Of a DNA stretch of 64,000 nt, positions 1-13,240 are shown in pieces. Origin of the DNA: Malurus cyaneus samueli (Eukaryota > Chordata > Aves > Passeriformes > Maluridae); contig CM019214.1 of NCBI GenBank assembly GCA_009741485.1, forward strand, positions 55,384,803 to 55,448,802. Direction: 5' to 3'. The notes under the pieces were generated by a model. It saw only the letters and a list, made by a program, of their open reading frames with translations. It ran no database searches and was not told the DNA's origin. The position numbers and the translations under genes were made by a program. How positions within the stretch are numbered: position 1 is the first letter of the stretch; every line of letters starts with the position of its first letter.

Positions 1-2163
1 AATTTGGTCGTTTAAAATTAGTTGAGAAAAATTCCTGTCTTGCTGCTTCAGTGGACAGGCCTATATAAAATAAAAGGTGTCTGAAAGAAATAATTTTGAT
101 TTGGATAGTGTCCTGAAGGACATGGTACAGATAGCTGAAGGAGCACCACATCGATTTAAAGATAAAATGTTTGGGTCTGATTTTTCTGCTTAGTACATGA
201 TATTAAATTAACATGAAAACAGCATGTACAATAGATCAGGGCTGAATTTAGGACTAAGCTAACAACTAATACACAGTGAATTAACAAAGACAAGTTAAAC
301 ACATTGGGAGGAAAAGGAAGATCAATGACACACTCCATTGAAGAGAATGACAATTAAGATAAATCATATGCTATGCTATTTAGCATATTTTCAACAAAGT
401 ACATTATACACAAACTTACATACATTTTTTTTTCTCTTTGACAGTTTGTGACTGAATGCTTTGTGAAGCCATGAATACTGTTGGCACAGATTCACTGGAT
501 CTCCCCTGGGTTATTCTTAGTTTCTTTATCACATTGCTACTAAAGCACAGACACTAAATGCTGAATATATAACTTGTTTCTAATTAGATACCCTCTGTTT
601 GCAAAATCTGTGACAAAAAAAAAAGTGTTTTTCTAAATCTAATCTGGATAAAGGCAACTCATTATGAGTAGCATGTGATATGTCTAAAGGTTCTATCAAA
701 CAAAAGGAGGTGTTTTCATGCATTCCCCTGGAGCCCTGCTACCCTGATAGTAATTTGAAATGTGAAATATATTATCATTTAAAGAGCCTGAAAGATGTAA
801 AGAATTAATTCTCTCTACTAAAGTCAACAAATAATTATGAGTGCAGGATTAGATTGATAGATTAGTGGCATGGTAAATTAAAAGTAAAACAGGAAGGGAT
901 CTATTAAATCAATCTAGCTACTTTGAAATTATTTATTAATACTCTATTTGGGAATTTTAAGAGACTGATACTGAAGGCACAGTCACAGTGTCTGTGGGGA
1001 TTTTTGGCAAGTTTAAGAGATTTAAAAATACAGGTTTGTTTTTTTTTTCTCCCTTGCTGTGTGTGCTCTTTAATCTTTTGAATACTATAGGTGCACCTTC
1101 ATCAGCTTTTCACTTTTGATGAAAATGCATTCCTGAAAAGAATGTTATACTTACAGGCTTGGTTCAATCCATAATTTTGTAGCACCCTACATGATTGCCT
1201 GCCTTTAGGATGAAAGTAAACAAAGAATTGGACACTAAAGATTAGCCTGATTAACGTGATCCAGGCACTAGTGGGTATTTAGTCTGCAGGGCTATTCTAT
1301 GGCTAATTGGAAGTAAAACCTCCCAAGATGTATACAGAATGCATGCCAGGTCTTTAGTGTCCTCTGTTTTGCTTAGTGATAAACTCTTGATGTACCACAC
1401 TGAGAGCCTGGCACAACTGGGGGCCTCAGGGAAGGAAGGATGGAACCTATTCCTGGATGCTGATGACCTCTGTTATCCTTGTGGCTAAAAAAATACTTCA
1501 ACGGAGGTGCATTTTGGTGCATCCTATGTTAGCCTTTAGCTGTTATTTGACATAGCAGAAGCAAAATTATGTGGTATGAAAACATGATTGGCATCACTGT
1601 TCGGGATTTCATACAGATTCACTGACCTCTGGTCCCCTTTGCATATTGCTGCTGTTGAGTGTGTCTGTCCTGCCTCTCATCACGTCTTGACTGAAGCAAT
1701 AGGGAAAAAAATCTGCCAAACACATTCTGACTTTGACCCCATGTTTCTTGTTTTATGAATTATGAACCAATGCAAGAAGCAAATCTGTATCCATAACTGT
1801 TTTTTAGGTGGCTAGATATTTTTTAATTTTTACAGTATGAATAAGATGGGGGATTGACAGAGCAGTCCCTCACTTTACTCAGTCACTTGGAAGTCTTATT
1901 CATTCCCAAGATTTACTGTTGGCAGCTGCTAAAAGAGACATTGACACTTTACCCTTTTAGTAGTTTTAGGTAAACTGCAGCAGGAGAATGATGTGGATTA
2001 GCAAAATATGTGGGATGAAATACAGAACTGCTCAACCAAAGGCTTTCTTCTGAGCTGTCGGATACTAGAAAAAGACTGTGACAAAGAGAGGGTGCGCCTG
2101 AAAGGGTTGCTGAATGCTTGAGTGGCAGCTCTCTGTATGACAAGTCTTGGGGGATTGGGTACT
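1..2163. other. AT-rich single-copy DNA, no gene seen
   Basis: I see no exon, RNA gene or recognisable transposon. The stretch is AT-rich and CpG-poor with short A/T runs (for example near 617 and 1038). ORFs here, such as 156-353 and 1949-2143 on the minus strand, have no domain, no biased composition and no flanking gene signals, so I treat them as chance. The block around 1200-1330 has a balanced, complex composition, but nothing specific can be said about it. Confidence 0.7.
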
Positions 2164-2196
2164 TAAATCTTAATTACAAAAAACAATCATCATCAG

Positions 2197-2331
2197 GTAT
2201 TAAAACTCTACAGGGAAATTGAAAGACTCAGAGAAGAGAATCCCAATAGTGGAGATGTGCTCTACGCAAATTTAATTGACTCATATTATACAAATAAACC
2301 TGATAAATTAAAAAAAAAAAAAAAAGTACCT
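2197..2331 (+). CDS. putative coding exon or retrocopy fragment, unidentified protein
   Basis: Read from 2197, the frame gives about 38 residues with a convincing protein-like composition: it begins VLKLYREIERLREENPNSGD and continues with VLYANLIDSYY before TNKPDKL. It then runs into five lysines encoded by A15 (2311-2325) and VP. An AG at 2195-2196 precedes it, with no other AG back to about 2143 and a possible branch site (CTTAAT) near 2168. CT|GTAAGA at 2330-2336 could be a donor, which would make a phase-0 exon of exactly 45 codons. The frame is closed upstream by a TAA at 2164. The first part looks helical and charged, and the second faintly recalls a helical-repeat unit; I cannot name the family. 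Against an exon are the weak pyrimidine tract and the A15 run, which could instead be the tail of a retrocopy, although CR1-dominated genomes rarely make those. No companion exon was recognised nearby. Confidence 0.3.
2311..2325. repeat. poly(A) tract, A15
   Basis: Uninterrupted run of 15 A that directly follows the protein-like stretch beginning at 2197. It is either a lysine run inside an exon or the tail of a retrocopied transcript. Confidence 0.95.
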
Positions 2332-3874
2332 GTAAGAAATTGTTGAGTGATTCTACTACAGACCAGATGCTGTGAGAAAGATTGGGGGTGGGATTTTCAA
2401 CCTGAAGAAACTCAGTGACTGCTTAATGAAGAGCTAAAAATGCCACAGCTGACCAACTTTCTTAGAACAATTTGTAATGCATCTGAAAGCAGAAAATCTT
2501 TTAGATCATTCAATGTCAAGCATTTGCAAAATATAAATTGATACCTTCACATGTTATTTAGGGTTTGTCATGCCTCTATGATGCAAGCATGTAAAAAAAA
2601 AACATTTTGAAAAACTACATTGGTGCAAATGGAAGTGTCTCTAAAAAATGAAGGAGGACTTTACCTGCAGAGGTGTAATAAAAAAATTGTGTTATACTAT
2701 CATTCTCTGCAACTGAAGGAGAGCGGCAGTCATTGTCAGTGATGAATTCTGTGGTAGCCATGAGTAGGAGTGTAAAGCAGGACTCAATTTGGAGGAAATG
2801 ATTTTCTAGTTAAACAGTGGCCAATTTTAGATCTTCTCAGACACAAAAAGATAGTTCTGTCACACTCAATTCACACTATAATTAACAATGACATCTTTTT
2901 TCTTACATATTTACTAACCACTTTTGTTATTGTACATGACTGACCTAGCAGGAAAAACAAAGTTTATAAACATAAAAAGTTCTGCTTAGAATATACTGCA
3001 TTTGTTCTTCACTTTCTTTATCAGCCGTATTAACAACAGCAATGGTCATAGTGACAAAAACACAGTAGACTGCTTCTTCATAATATTTAAAGAGAAAAAA
3101 AAAAAAAGTAAATTTCTATGGTCTGGAGAGAAATAGCACAGTGTGCTTCTCATCTACAAGTCGTGGTTCAGCTCTATACTTCTCTACTGACAAAGGCAGG
3201 TTAAGTGTTATCCAGATTTCTTGGACTGTCCTGGCATTTCTACCATGATTCACAGCTTCATCTGAATTAACTGTTTTTCTGAGCATGATGCAAGATGGAC
3301 TAGGAATGATCAAAGTTATCAACAAAAGCGAAATTCCTTGTGAGTCCTCCCTTAATACTTTCTTGAACACAGTTCTGACTGTGGAACCAGGAGCAAGCAT
3401 ATATGAGGGTGGGCTGGCTTTGCAGTAAGTAAAATAAAATAGCATGGAACTACCCCCTCTAACTTTACTATTATGCCAACTTTTCTAAAGCCATTTTAGA
3501 AGAGGGTCAGACTCTTTCCCCAAAGAGAAGAAATTTAAGTGAGAAACTTAAACTAAATGACTAACTTTCAGGCACTTAGAGGCATGAATGAGGAATGACT
3601 GATGCATGAACTTTCAAATACTCAGTATTTAGCATATGCCATCTTACCTTTAAAATATTGGCTGCTGTAATTTCCCCTCCCTTTCATATCACAAGCTTCA
3701 AGGAACATATGATTTCAGTGGCAGATTCTTTGCTCATAAAATTCCTTTTAAACTCAGTGGGAACTCAGATTGTGGAATCTGTCAGATCAAATCCTCTCTT
3801 CTTCGGAAATGCAAAAAGACATGATTGAATAGGGAGTAAGGTACTATACTATCAGACCAACAAGACTGCTGGGG

Positions 3875-3900
3875 TTTTTTTTTTTTTTTTTTTTTTTTTT
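3875..3900. repeat. poly(T) tract, T26
   Basis: Uninterrupted run of 26 T preceded by GGGG and followed by CCC. No transposon body is visible on either side, so it is probably a slippage-expanded homopolymer. Confidence 0.95.
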
Positions 3901-4348
3901 CCCTAACATTTAGCTTATTTAAAGTAGCTATGAAGTTTATAATAACAAAATTCTGTTTATTAAAAAAACAAAAAAAAGTAAACAAAAAAGACATCCTCCT
4001 CACCCTATTTTTGGCTAAAGCAAAGTAATTAATTCTTCACAAGCTCTTGTGTAAATCTATAGATTGTTCAGTTGTTTTTACCACCAAATGTCCAAATGAA
4101 AAAAACAAGAAAAAAGACAAAGCATTTAACACTAGAAAAAATGTTGGTAAATGAAGTTGCTATCATTAGAGGCTGGAAAATTATAGTCATTAAAAAGCTA
4201 CCCGCTGATACAATTTCTCTAAAAAGGTTGGAATTTCACTCTTCAGGGCACCTTAAAAACATATACTGACAGTTTAAGTTATAATGAACTTGTAATATAT
4301 TATGATGTTTGACCAAAGTTTATGAACAAGTAAACAAACAAAATCCTA

Positions 4349-4386
4349 TTTTTTTTTTTTATATTTTTTTTTTTTTTTTTTTTGTT
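4349..4386. repeat. T-rich low-complexity tract
   Basis: Two long T runs separated by ATA, ending in GTTTTG. Simple low-complexity DNA with no adjacent element recognised. Confidence 0.9.
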
Positions 4387-6315
4387 TTGCATGTAGTCCT
4401 CTTTGCAAAAATGTAGTGGTAATACTTTAGTTGCAGTAATTATTTCTGTCTCAGAGTACAACTTTCCTCGTAAACCTTTCCTTAAGCATACTTAAGTGAA
4501 ATTCTTGGGAAGAGTCCATAAATTTTTGTAAAATAAATCATTGCAATTTCTCTTACAAAATTATAGGGAATGATAGTCGATCTAGACATAGTTCTTATCA
4601 ATGAATTATTTTCTGTAAAACAGTCTCATCAACTTTTGGTAATAACCAACATGCATGGTTTAATTCTTGTGTGTTTGTTCTCCATCAGTGTAAAGATAGC
4701 TCTATAGCATTATTGTGTGAAGGCTAAGAGTGCAGACAGGCGTTACTCTGAAAAATCTATAAGCACATGTTTATGAGTTTACCATGCATTCCTTACTCTT
4801 ATAAATAGTAGCCTGATAAACACTTACAGACATGAATATTCTCACTGTCTTTTCAAATTACAGCATTTCACTGTGCAGCTGACCACACTAAGGATTCTTA
4901 ATCATCCAATTAAAAATTACCTTATTTAGTGGAAATCTTTCCTGTTGTGATTCACAAAAGGAATGGAAAATCAAGATTCTGATCTTGCTGAGTTTGATTA
5001 CATGAGCATTAAAGTTGTTCAAAGCAGTGGGTACTACAGAAATAAGTCTCAGTCACCCTAATGTTTGCTTGTTACTGTTTTGTTACTGTTTTGAGCCAGT
5101 TATGAGAAGAGGAATAAAAGAACAGTCTATGGCTCTTCATCACTTCCTAGCCACGCTGTATATGGCACCTTCAACCTAACACTAAAAAGTTCTGTTAAGC
5201 ACTTGATTGACCCCATAGTGCTGCCTCGTTGCTAACATAATAACCATGCCTGCTTGATAACATTTTTGATGGAAATCTTCCATCAAGAAACTAATTTTCA
5301 ATGGGAACTGTATAACCTGCAGGGGGTTGTTAATTTAGAGGAATTTTTGCAACACAAAGTCAAAATATGATGCTTTGATCAAACCAAAATGCTTTCATTT
5401 TGACAGTTCTATTTTTATTTATTTTATAATGATGATGTATGTATACATTATATTTCATATTATGTTCCTAAAATCTAATACTGATTATACTACTATAATA
5501 TTAGAACTTCTGTCAAGATATAAAAATGTAAGAATTAAAATTATAATCTTTAAAATAAATGCTTATTTGACTCAAACAAAGCTTAAAATGTTGAGTTTCC
5601 CTTCAATAAAGTATGTTTCTCATCTGAATGAGAAGAAAATTGGAAGGAAAATGGTCTTCTGATATTAAAATTTTGCATGGAATGGGAAGGTATAGTTTTT
5701 GAATCCTATTCTTGATTACACAAGAATTCTTAAATGCTCAAACTTACACAAACACATTCTACCCTAATCAAGAAACTTTTAAAGTAAATTCTACTGTGGT
5801 TACATATTCTAGTACTGTCATCCAAAAGAAGAGAGGATTATGTTATAGAGAGCCTCGCACTACGTAAGAATGAGGAATGCTGAAAAATGTGAAGAAAGGC
5901 AAAGATAGAAATACTGATGCAAGGAACAGGAATATCATGAGAAGTATTCTTTCACTATTTGCAAAGGATCATTTCCTCTGTGTCTAGGATAGCCAACATT
6001 AGTCTTTAAGGTTATTCCAGTTCTGAATTTACCCAGGAGGAAGAATGCCATTTACTGAATCATCGTTAATGCACTTTAGAGCTGATTTTAATTCAAACGT
6101 GGTTTTCAGCTTTGAAATTAACTGATAAAATGCTCCAAAGTGACTTGGAAAGAAAAGCAGAGATTTGCTCTGTGCCTGGATTTCCTTCTTTATATTTTTT
6201 TTTCTTTAGAGATGTTTTTAAAATGACAGTTATAAAGGAAGAATTCTGTTCTTTGAATTTCTCTTATTATTTTGTTAATTTGTTTTGGTAACTCTACAGT
6301 GTTGAGGTTTGTTGG

Positions 6316-6336
6316 TTTTTTTTTTGGGGGGGGGGG
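6316..6336. repeat. T10-G11 homopolymer junction
   Basis: Ten T are followed directly by eleven G, then CAGG. The G11 run is unusual in this AT-rich window. It could stack as an intermolecular quadruplex or be prone to slippage. Confidence 0.9.
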
Positions 6337-6344
6337 CAGGCTGT

Positions 6345-6480
6345 TTTAAAAATCTGTTTGCAGTCATAATTAAGAAAATGGTTAAACCTGCTGTCAATTA
6401 ACTTAATTGATTTAAAAAGTTGATGGGCGCCAGGAATGGAAGCATTTTGCCTGCAGGTGAGCTGAATACAAGAGTAATTT
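6345..6480. promoter_or_regulatory. candidate conserved non-coding element with homeodomain-type sites
   Basis: A complex, non-repetitive block with ATAATTAA (6367-6374), TGTCAATTA (6392-6400, like a TALE/HOX composite), a further TTAATTGA and a GGCGCC (6426-6431). GGCGCC is rare in this CpG-poor window. The mix of homeodomain cores and intact CpG is typical of vertebrate developmental enhancers. This is inference from composition only; conservation was not tested. Confidence 0.2.
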
Positions 6481-9400
6481 ATTTTAATAATGAATGGTGA
6501 AGGAAAACTTGAACAGAAATACTGTGTGGGAAACCCTCAGAGGGTTAAAATAAACATGTACAGTGGTTAGTGGTAATGTTTCTGATAGTGGATTCAGATT
6601 TATTAAACCTTTTAATATTAGAGCCATAGAAGGAGTTTAAAAATAATTGGGCAAATACATTTTAGACTAAAAGATGATCTTCCTTAGAAGACTCTGTAGA
6701 ACTGAATCAAATTTAGTGGAGATGTGAAGAGTGGCAGTTTATGCAGTAAGTGTCAGTTGATCAATAAAACACTATTTAATACAGGAAAAACAACCTAATT
6801 GGCACAGATATGATAGTCTATGAGTGTGCAAATTCTAAAGTGAATATAATTCATTTGACTTGAGGCTATGGATGCTGTAGTAACAACAACATTTTTCCAG
6901 TTCCCACAGGTTGCACGAATGATTTGTGATAAATTGTTTTTTTAATATCTAGGGTCTCAGATTTAATTCAGCTATGAGCAGTAAGAGTTATTTTTTAACT
7001 GGAGGTGAACTAGAAGGAAAGTGTTCCTGTGGACTAACCTGAATTTCTAATGAATGTTGATTTAATGTGTTTTGAACCTTTTTTATGAGCAACACAATCA
7101 AACATACCTTTTTTAATCACGTAAATATTATAATATCTTTTTAATTTTTAAGGTATTTTTCTTGACAAATGAACAAAGCATTTGGGGAAGGGAGCCTTTT
7201 GTGTCTGACTGTAACTTCAGGCTGAAAATAAAGTCTAAAAACCAGTTCACGTAGGACGAATTTAAAATTCGGAAGAGAGTATTAGTCCCAAATAAGTTGT
7301 GATTGAAGTTTGTCTCTAGTTTAAAGGACTTCTAAGGTTTTTGAAATATTGTGTTTCATAAAAGAAGGGACCATGGATCAGGAATTCAAGCTGATAGCTT
7401 ATCTAAAAACGTGAAAAGAAAATGTTTGTGGTGAAGTGTTGCGTAAGTGCAAGTAATTTAGTAGTGCTATAAATAAGTCCGTATAAAAGACATAAATGCT
7501 ATAGATACAGTAATAGAAAATTTCCCTATATATTAGGAAAGATAAGCAAAGAGTGAGCTCAATTTAAAAGTTTATGACAATACCCTAAAAATGTACCCAT
7601 TACCTTAGTAATGCCCATGATGACTTTGTTTCCTTTCAGGGTATTAAAATGGAGAAAGTACCTGTGCTTTCCCATGTGTGTTATTATCTACAGAATTATG
7701 TTTTAGTCAGTTTTGGTCTGATATACTCAGTTCGATGTGCTCCTCACATGTGAAGCCAAATATTAGGCACTCAACATTTCTGAAACGTTGCATTGAGGTT
7801 GTGATGTTTACTGTTCCTAATATACTAGGAAGTCTTCAATACACTGTTCTCAGTGAGCCTTTATGATTATTAGATATTTCACCTAGCATTTCTTATTTTA
7901 AATATTCATTCAGTTATTTCCTTTCATAGTTATGAAAGGCATCCAAAGCTTCTGTATATTCAAGAGCAAAAAAATGGCAAGTAATTTTAAAGAATTGTGA
8001 TATTACTAAGGCAATACATCTTTCTTGAATATAAAAGCAACATGTTTTGAATCTTTCAACACCACCAAACAGGCCCATTGTGAAAAGTAGTTTCGCCAAA
8101 CCATATCTTATATAACGATGCAAAATGCACTGAGAGAAGGGAGCGATACCAGGCCAAATGGATTGGCTTAAACATTTTCGACACATGCCACAAGTTCACA
8201 TAATCAGCCTGAGGCAGTAGGAAACTTAAAAGCCAGTTTGATGGTGTTTCTTACAAATATTCTTTGAATTTTATTACTTGTCTCCCACATGAGGCGTAAT
8301 AGTTTCAATGTTCTAATTAGTACTTGTGTATATTGCTATTACTTTGTCTCTTTAATCAGGTTATTAAGTCTGTTATGGAGATTCCTTATAGAATCACACT
8401 TTATAATAGTGTTTCTAATTTGAATATGTCTTTTTTTATGTTGTCTGAATCTGAAACATCATAAACTCTTTTTATGGGTCCTTTGATAGTAGTCACTTTC
8501 CTGTTTTATGCTTGATTAGAACATACAGTACTAAGTAATAAAGAAACTTCCTGAAGCTTTGGAGTTTTAGTACCAGAAAACGTTTCAACTTCCTCAGGCT
8601 TTTTTTGTCTCTCTGCCATTAGGTCAAATAAAGATATCCTTTTGTCCATATTAAAGTATTGAACAGGAAATATGGAAGAGAGAAAGCACTTGTGTTAGAC
8701 TGTAATAGATTTTATATATTTCAGAGATTGATTCTCAGTCTTATTTTAAACAAGATATATAATAAGGAATTATCTAAAACCAAAAAAGAATTCTGATAAT
8801 TTTCTCAAATAGTAAATGTAGATACATATAATTATAAACATTCATTTAATAGATAAACTTATGTTTAAATGTCAGTGTGAAGAAATAACACAGAAATCTG
8901 TTTCCCTCACTCTTTCTTTTTATCATTCACCGTTTCGGAAGCAATAAACACACCACCAAATTCACGTAAAACTAGTTGTACAGTTTAAAAATCTTAAGAG
9001 ATATACACAATGTCATAAGGATTAAAAACTACCTAAAAGGTTTCATATGAGTGCCAAAATAAGAAGAACTGATTTACATAACAAGAAATAGCTTTTGACC
9101 AAGCTTAAGCAAAGAATAACACCATTTGCTTTTCTTGCTGCAACCCTTGAAGTCATGGTGAAGTGGTTTCCAGCTGCAATGGGGTTTGGATCAGAACCCA
9201 GCAATCACTGGACTTCACAGACTCCTCACAGCATTTGTGAGCTCCCTTTGTCTCAAGAATGTAAGGAAGCTGGTGAAATTCAAAGACCAGCATTTGTGAT
9301 GAAGGATTTATCAGCAGTGATTAAAATATTAAAAATGCCTGTTTTCTGAAAAATATGATGGAAGTGCGGGATAGAGGCAAGAATTTATACTTGCTGACAA

Positions 9401-12400
9401 TCAGCTGCAATTTAGAAAAAGAAGTATTACCTCAATTCAAAAGTAAAATCTCTTTAAAGGAAAATAATAGGAAATAATCCACTCCATTAGATATTTTACG
9501 TTCTAGTATCTGTCTATTCATTACATGCAATTTGCAAACAGGTACAAAAATCCTTTTTCCAACACAGACATGAACTGTAGTTACTGGTGATGGCTTATGT
9601 TCAAGATCTGAATTACCAGGTGCTCTTTAATGTTACAACTTATACTTATTGAAACTCCTTGCCTTAAAATTTCTAGTGGAACTTCGTAAATGCAGGTTCA
9701 CTCTCTGGTAACCTTTCATGATTGCTGTATTTTTGTCACTGTTTCCTGGTTTTTTTGGTTTGTTTGTTTTTTTGTTTTTTTTTTTTTCCTATAGTAATAT
9801 CAACAGCATCACAACGAAAAGTAAGACAGTTTTCAGCAATTGCTTTCTTACAGAGTTCAAACTTGGCTTAAAACTCACTAGTTCACATCATCCTCTCACA
9901 AAGTAATGTTTTTGTCCTTACTGAATGAAAAAAAAAATGAAAAGTTAATCTATTTTTAACAGTGCTTAGGAAATGCTGGCATTTTCAAGCAATCTTTGGG
10001 AATATTCTCAGCTTTTTCTAAAATAGAAAAGCTTAGAAAACAAAAGAGCATAAAACAGAGGAGGAACTGTTCTAAGGTTTCCTGCCTCTTTCTGTTTGAT
10101 TTTTGAACAGTTTCTGAGAAAAAAAAAAATATTAAGAAGGGACAGTCTTGTTCTAGAACCTTCTGAATTTCTCTGTTTATTAGAAATGTGGGTCTTCAAT
10201 TGGAGCATCTCAGATCAGCAGTTTTGTTGGAGTGAATTCCTAAAAAAATCTTCTGTGCTACATTTTCCTATCCCAAACATAATACAATTGACTTGGGATT
10301 TTTTTGCTGGTTTTCCCATGTAGAAACATTAGCAATGCAAATAAGGATTTAAGTGTGAGAAAATATTTTGAGATGTCACCTACAAGGACTAAAGAATTAA
10401 ATTTATTTCTTATGTGCTTTCTGCGGTGTTCTTATAAGGAAAATATAAGCTAACATCCATTCGGGAAAGTGAAATTTATTCACGCTTTTTGTTCTTTGTG
10501 TTGTAGTAAACATGGTAGTTAAATGAAAAGCTTGTAAGAAATATAAGATTTAAAACACTTTGATTATTTATAAGAATTTTTGACTATCAATACTGTTGTT
10601 GCCATTTAATTGCTATTACACAAGTTTCCCAAAACATAAACAACATTATAACAGTTGATGTCAGTTTTCACTGGGTTTGGTAATCTCAGTGGAGAGAAGT
10701 GAGTAAAGAAGAGGGTTTAGCTTCTCTGCTAAACAGTGCTCAGTTCAGCAATTCACTGAAGGCATGTACACGCAAACAATTGCTGTTTATTCTTCATATT
10801 TTTATACAGGTTTGAAGTGATTGCCTTTCTTATGAGTTCTGAGAGTCTCCTTATGAAAAACAGTATATTTAGAACAATCAGTATTTCTTATCTGGAATTT
10901 TTTTGAAGCTTAAGTACTCAGAATTAATGCTTAGACATTCTTATCTAGAATATATCTAAGTCTGCCTAGCCCAAAAAAGCAGATCTCTCTCATGTGACTT
11001 AATTGTAAAGTTTCTAATTGTAATCACACGTCGAATAGTTTCATTTACAGGAACAACAGTAATTGAGCAAATCTTGTAACTGTTCCACGTTTCTTTTTAA
11101 CTGTGCCACTAGGAAAAGGCCTTATATGAAGTTATTTTGAAAAGTAAGTGTCAAGGAAGTGGGACAGACCTCTTGAATTTTGAATTTTTTTGCTTGCTTT
11201 GCACAGTTCCTGTTGAATGGAAACATACATGCCACTTTCACATAGCTTTAGAATCTTTCACAGTTATTATTATGTTTGTGTACAAGACAGGAAAGCCTGA
11301 TAAACTGTGAGGCCACTAACATCTATTACAATTCAACAACAGAAGCAGACAGATTAACATGTGCATAAATAATCTGAAGTAAGAACACACAACATATAAT
11401 GAGAAAGTAAAATATTTTTCAGTTTGTAAAAAAAAGAGGAATTTGGCAACATGTTTGCTTTAATGTATAACACCTAAAAAGAAGGCTTCTACTAAGAAAC
11501 TGACAATGTCGTTGCAAAATTTTAACTCTAAGAAAAAAAGAACCCAAGCCAAACCAAAAAGCCTAGTCCAAACCAAGCATTAAAATAACCATGGAAATAA
11601 GGTGCTGTCTTATGCTGTCTAAGTATTTAAGTTCTATATATTTTCACACTGCATTTTATGATTAACTCAATAGGAAGTCACTTTAGCTACAGGACTGTGG
11701 TGAAGAGAATTCTTAATCGGATTCAAATATTATAAAACAAAAAGAAAAAAGGAACTGTTTCAACTGTATTATGTCTTCAGTAAGTGCTGTCTTTAAGCAA
11801 ATATAAAAGCACAAATCAATTTGAGTGACTATTTAGATTGAATTTCTAGAGAATAAATTCAGGCCATGATATAGCTCCTAAGTATAAACACCTTCATTTA
11901 GACAGTAATGTATGAGGTTAGTATCTAAGTTCTCATGATACAAAGTAAAGAACCAGATTTAAATTAATGAATATAAAAATAAGCTTCCAATCACAGCTGA
12001 GATGTCCAGGACATTGAGTATATTCATCCAACTCAGAGTAGTATATTTAAATTTTTTCTTAAGGTGTTTGTTTAGATTAGGCAGATGACATTAAAATATA
12101 TAGGCATATATATGATAAAAGCAATATGAGAAATCAGGTGAAATGAAGTATTCTTTTAGTATACCTGCAACAAACAATATCAGCTGGAAATTGAGAAATT
12201 ACTGTGAGAAAAGCATGTTAAAGGAAACTAAAGATTCTTAATGAAATACAGATATCACCATGACTACTTGAATGACCTACACTGTTATTTACAAACTTAT
12301 TCTATGCTTCCATAGTACTTTGGAACACTAGAATAGCGAATAAAATTCTGAAGATAAATGAGCATCTCAGGATTTAAAAGTTAAAATGATGGAAAAAATC

Positions 12401-12985
12401 CTGTGGAAAAACACTTCAGCTCTAGTTATTTCATTGTTGATTGTTAATAATTTTCCACTGCATAAGCTGATGAATTCCAAATTTATTCAAATACATTTGT
12501 TCAACACATTATTTTGTCTGACGGTAGATGGTTTTTAGCACTATACTCTGAGAGTGAATTTATTTCCTTTGAGGACATCTGAAAAAATTCTGGTTTGTTA
12601 AGAGAATATTTGTGTTCATGTCAACATGTATGTGACTGCCAGGGAGTGTTATTTACCCATGGCAGTTCATAGGGCATCTAATATCAATCGGTGACAGAAA
12701 CAAAGTAGTGTCTCTTTTGGCTAATCAGGTTTTGTAACAAGCAGATCAGTTTGTTGCACTATCTCCCTCAATAAAGGACTATTTCACTGGAGGTATCTGA
12801 GTATTTATAGTTACTTCATTCCATTGAATGTTTTTCTTGTTGGGGTTTTTGTTTAGTTGGTTGGTTGTTGGTGGTTTTCTGGTTTTGGAGGTAGTTTTTG
12901 TTTTTCAGCAATCTTTTGTTTCAGTCTCCACCAAAGTGTGTATTCTGGTTAAGGAATGCAGTTAGGAAAGCTAAAACTATAGATA
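6481..12985. other. AT-rich single-copy DNA, no gene seen
   Basis: No exon, RNA gene or transposon recognised. ORFs at 7914-8186 (minus), 9095-9349 (plus) and 10096-10323 (plus) have neither domains nor splice-like context. T-rich runs lie at about 9748-9788. The block around 12620-12790 (containing TGCCAGGGAG and CGGTGACAGA) is compositionally complex and might be conserved, but no motif cluster is compelling. Confidence 0.65.
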
Positions 12986-13065
12986 GTGTCCACACTAGCT
13001 AGTGCTCAAAAGAGATGGAAATCAAAGCGTAAGAAAGCCCAGGCAATAAAAGATCTAGACAATGA

Positions 13066-13240
13066 CCAGACAAAAAAGAAAATAAAAAAAAAAATCCAAC
13101 CAAAAAGAAAAAAAAACCAAGCAATCAAACAAACAAAAAAACAAAAAAAAAAAAACCAAAAAAAACCCAAACAAACAAAAAACAAAACAAACAAACATAA
13201 AAAAACAAAAACAAAAACAAAAAAAAAACCAAAATAAAAA
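13066..13240. repeat. A-rich low-complexity region with CAAA/CAAAA units
   Basis: About 175 bases composed almost only of A and C in irregular CAAA, CAAAA and CCAAA units on the plus strand. ORFs through it in several frames become lysine-rich (plus) or phenylalanine-rich (minus) and are artefacts of composition. No element body is recognised next to it. Confidence 0.92.

Larger units (their letters stand above)
2332..6310. other. AT-rich single-copy DNA with T tracts, no gene seen
   Basis: No exon or transposon is recognisable. The minus-strand ORF at 3116-3445 (109 codons) has no recognisable domain or gene context. The ORF at 3782-4003 runs through the T26 tract and gains a lysine run from it. 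A small 11-bp tandem duplication (TGTTACTGTTT type) lies at about 5070-5093. Confidence 0.65.

Noticed and set aside
3116..3445. 109-codon minus-strand ORF
   Set aside because: No recognisable motif, no conserved composition, no promoter or splice context; chance length is plausible in AT-rich DNA.
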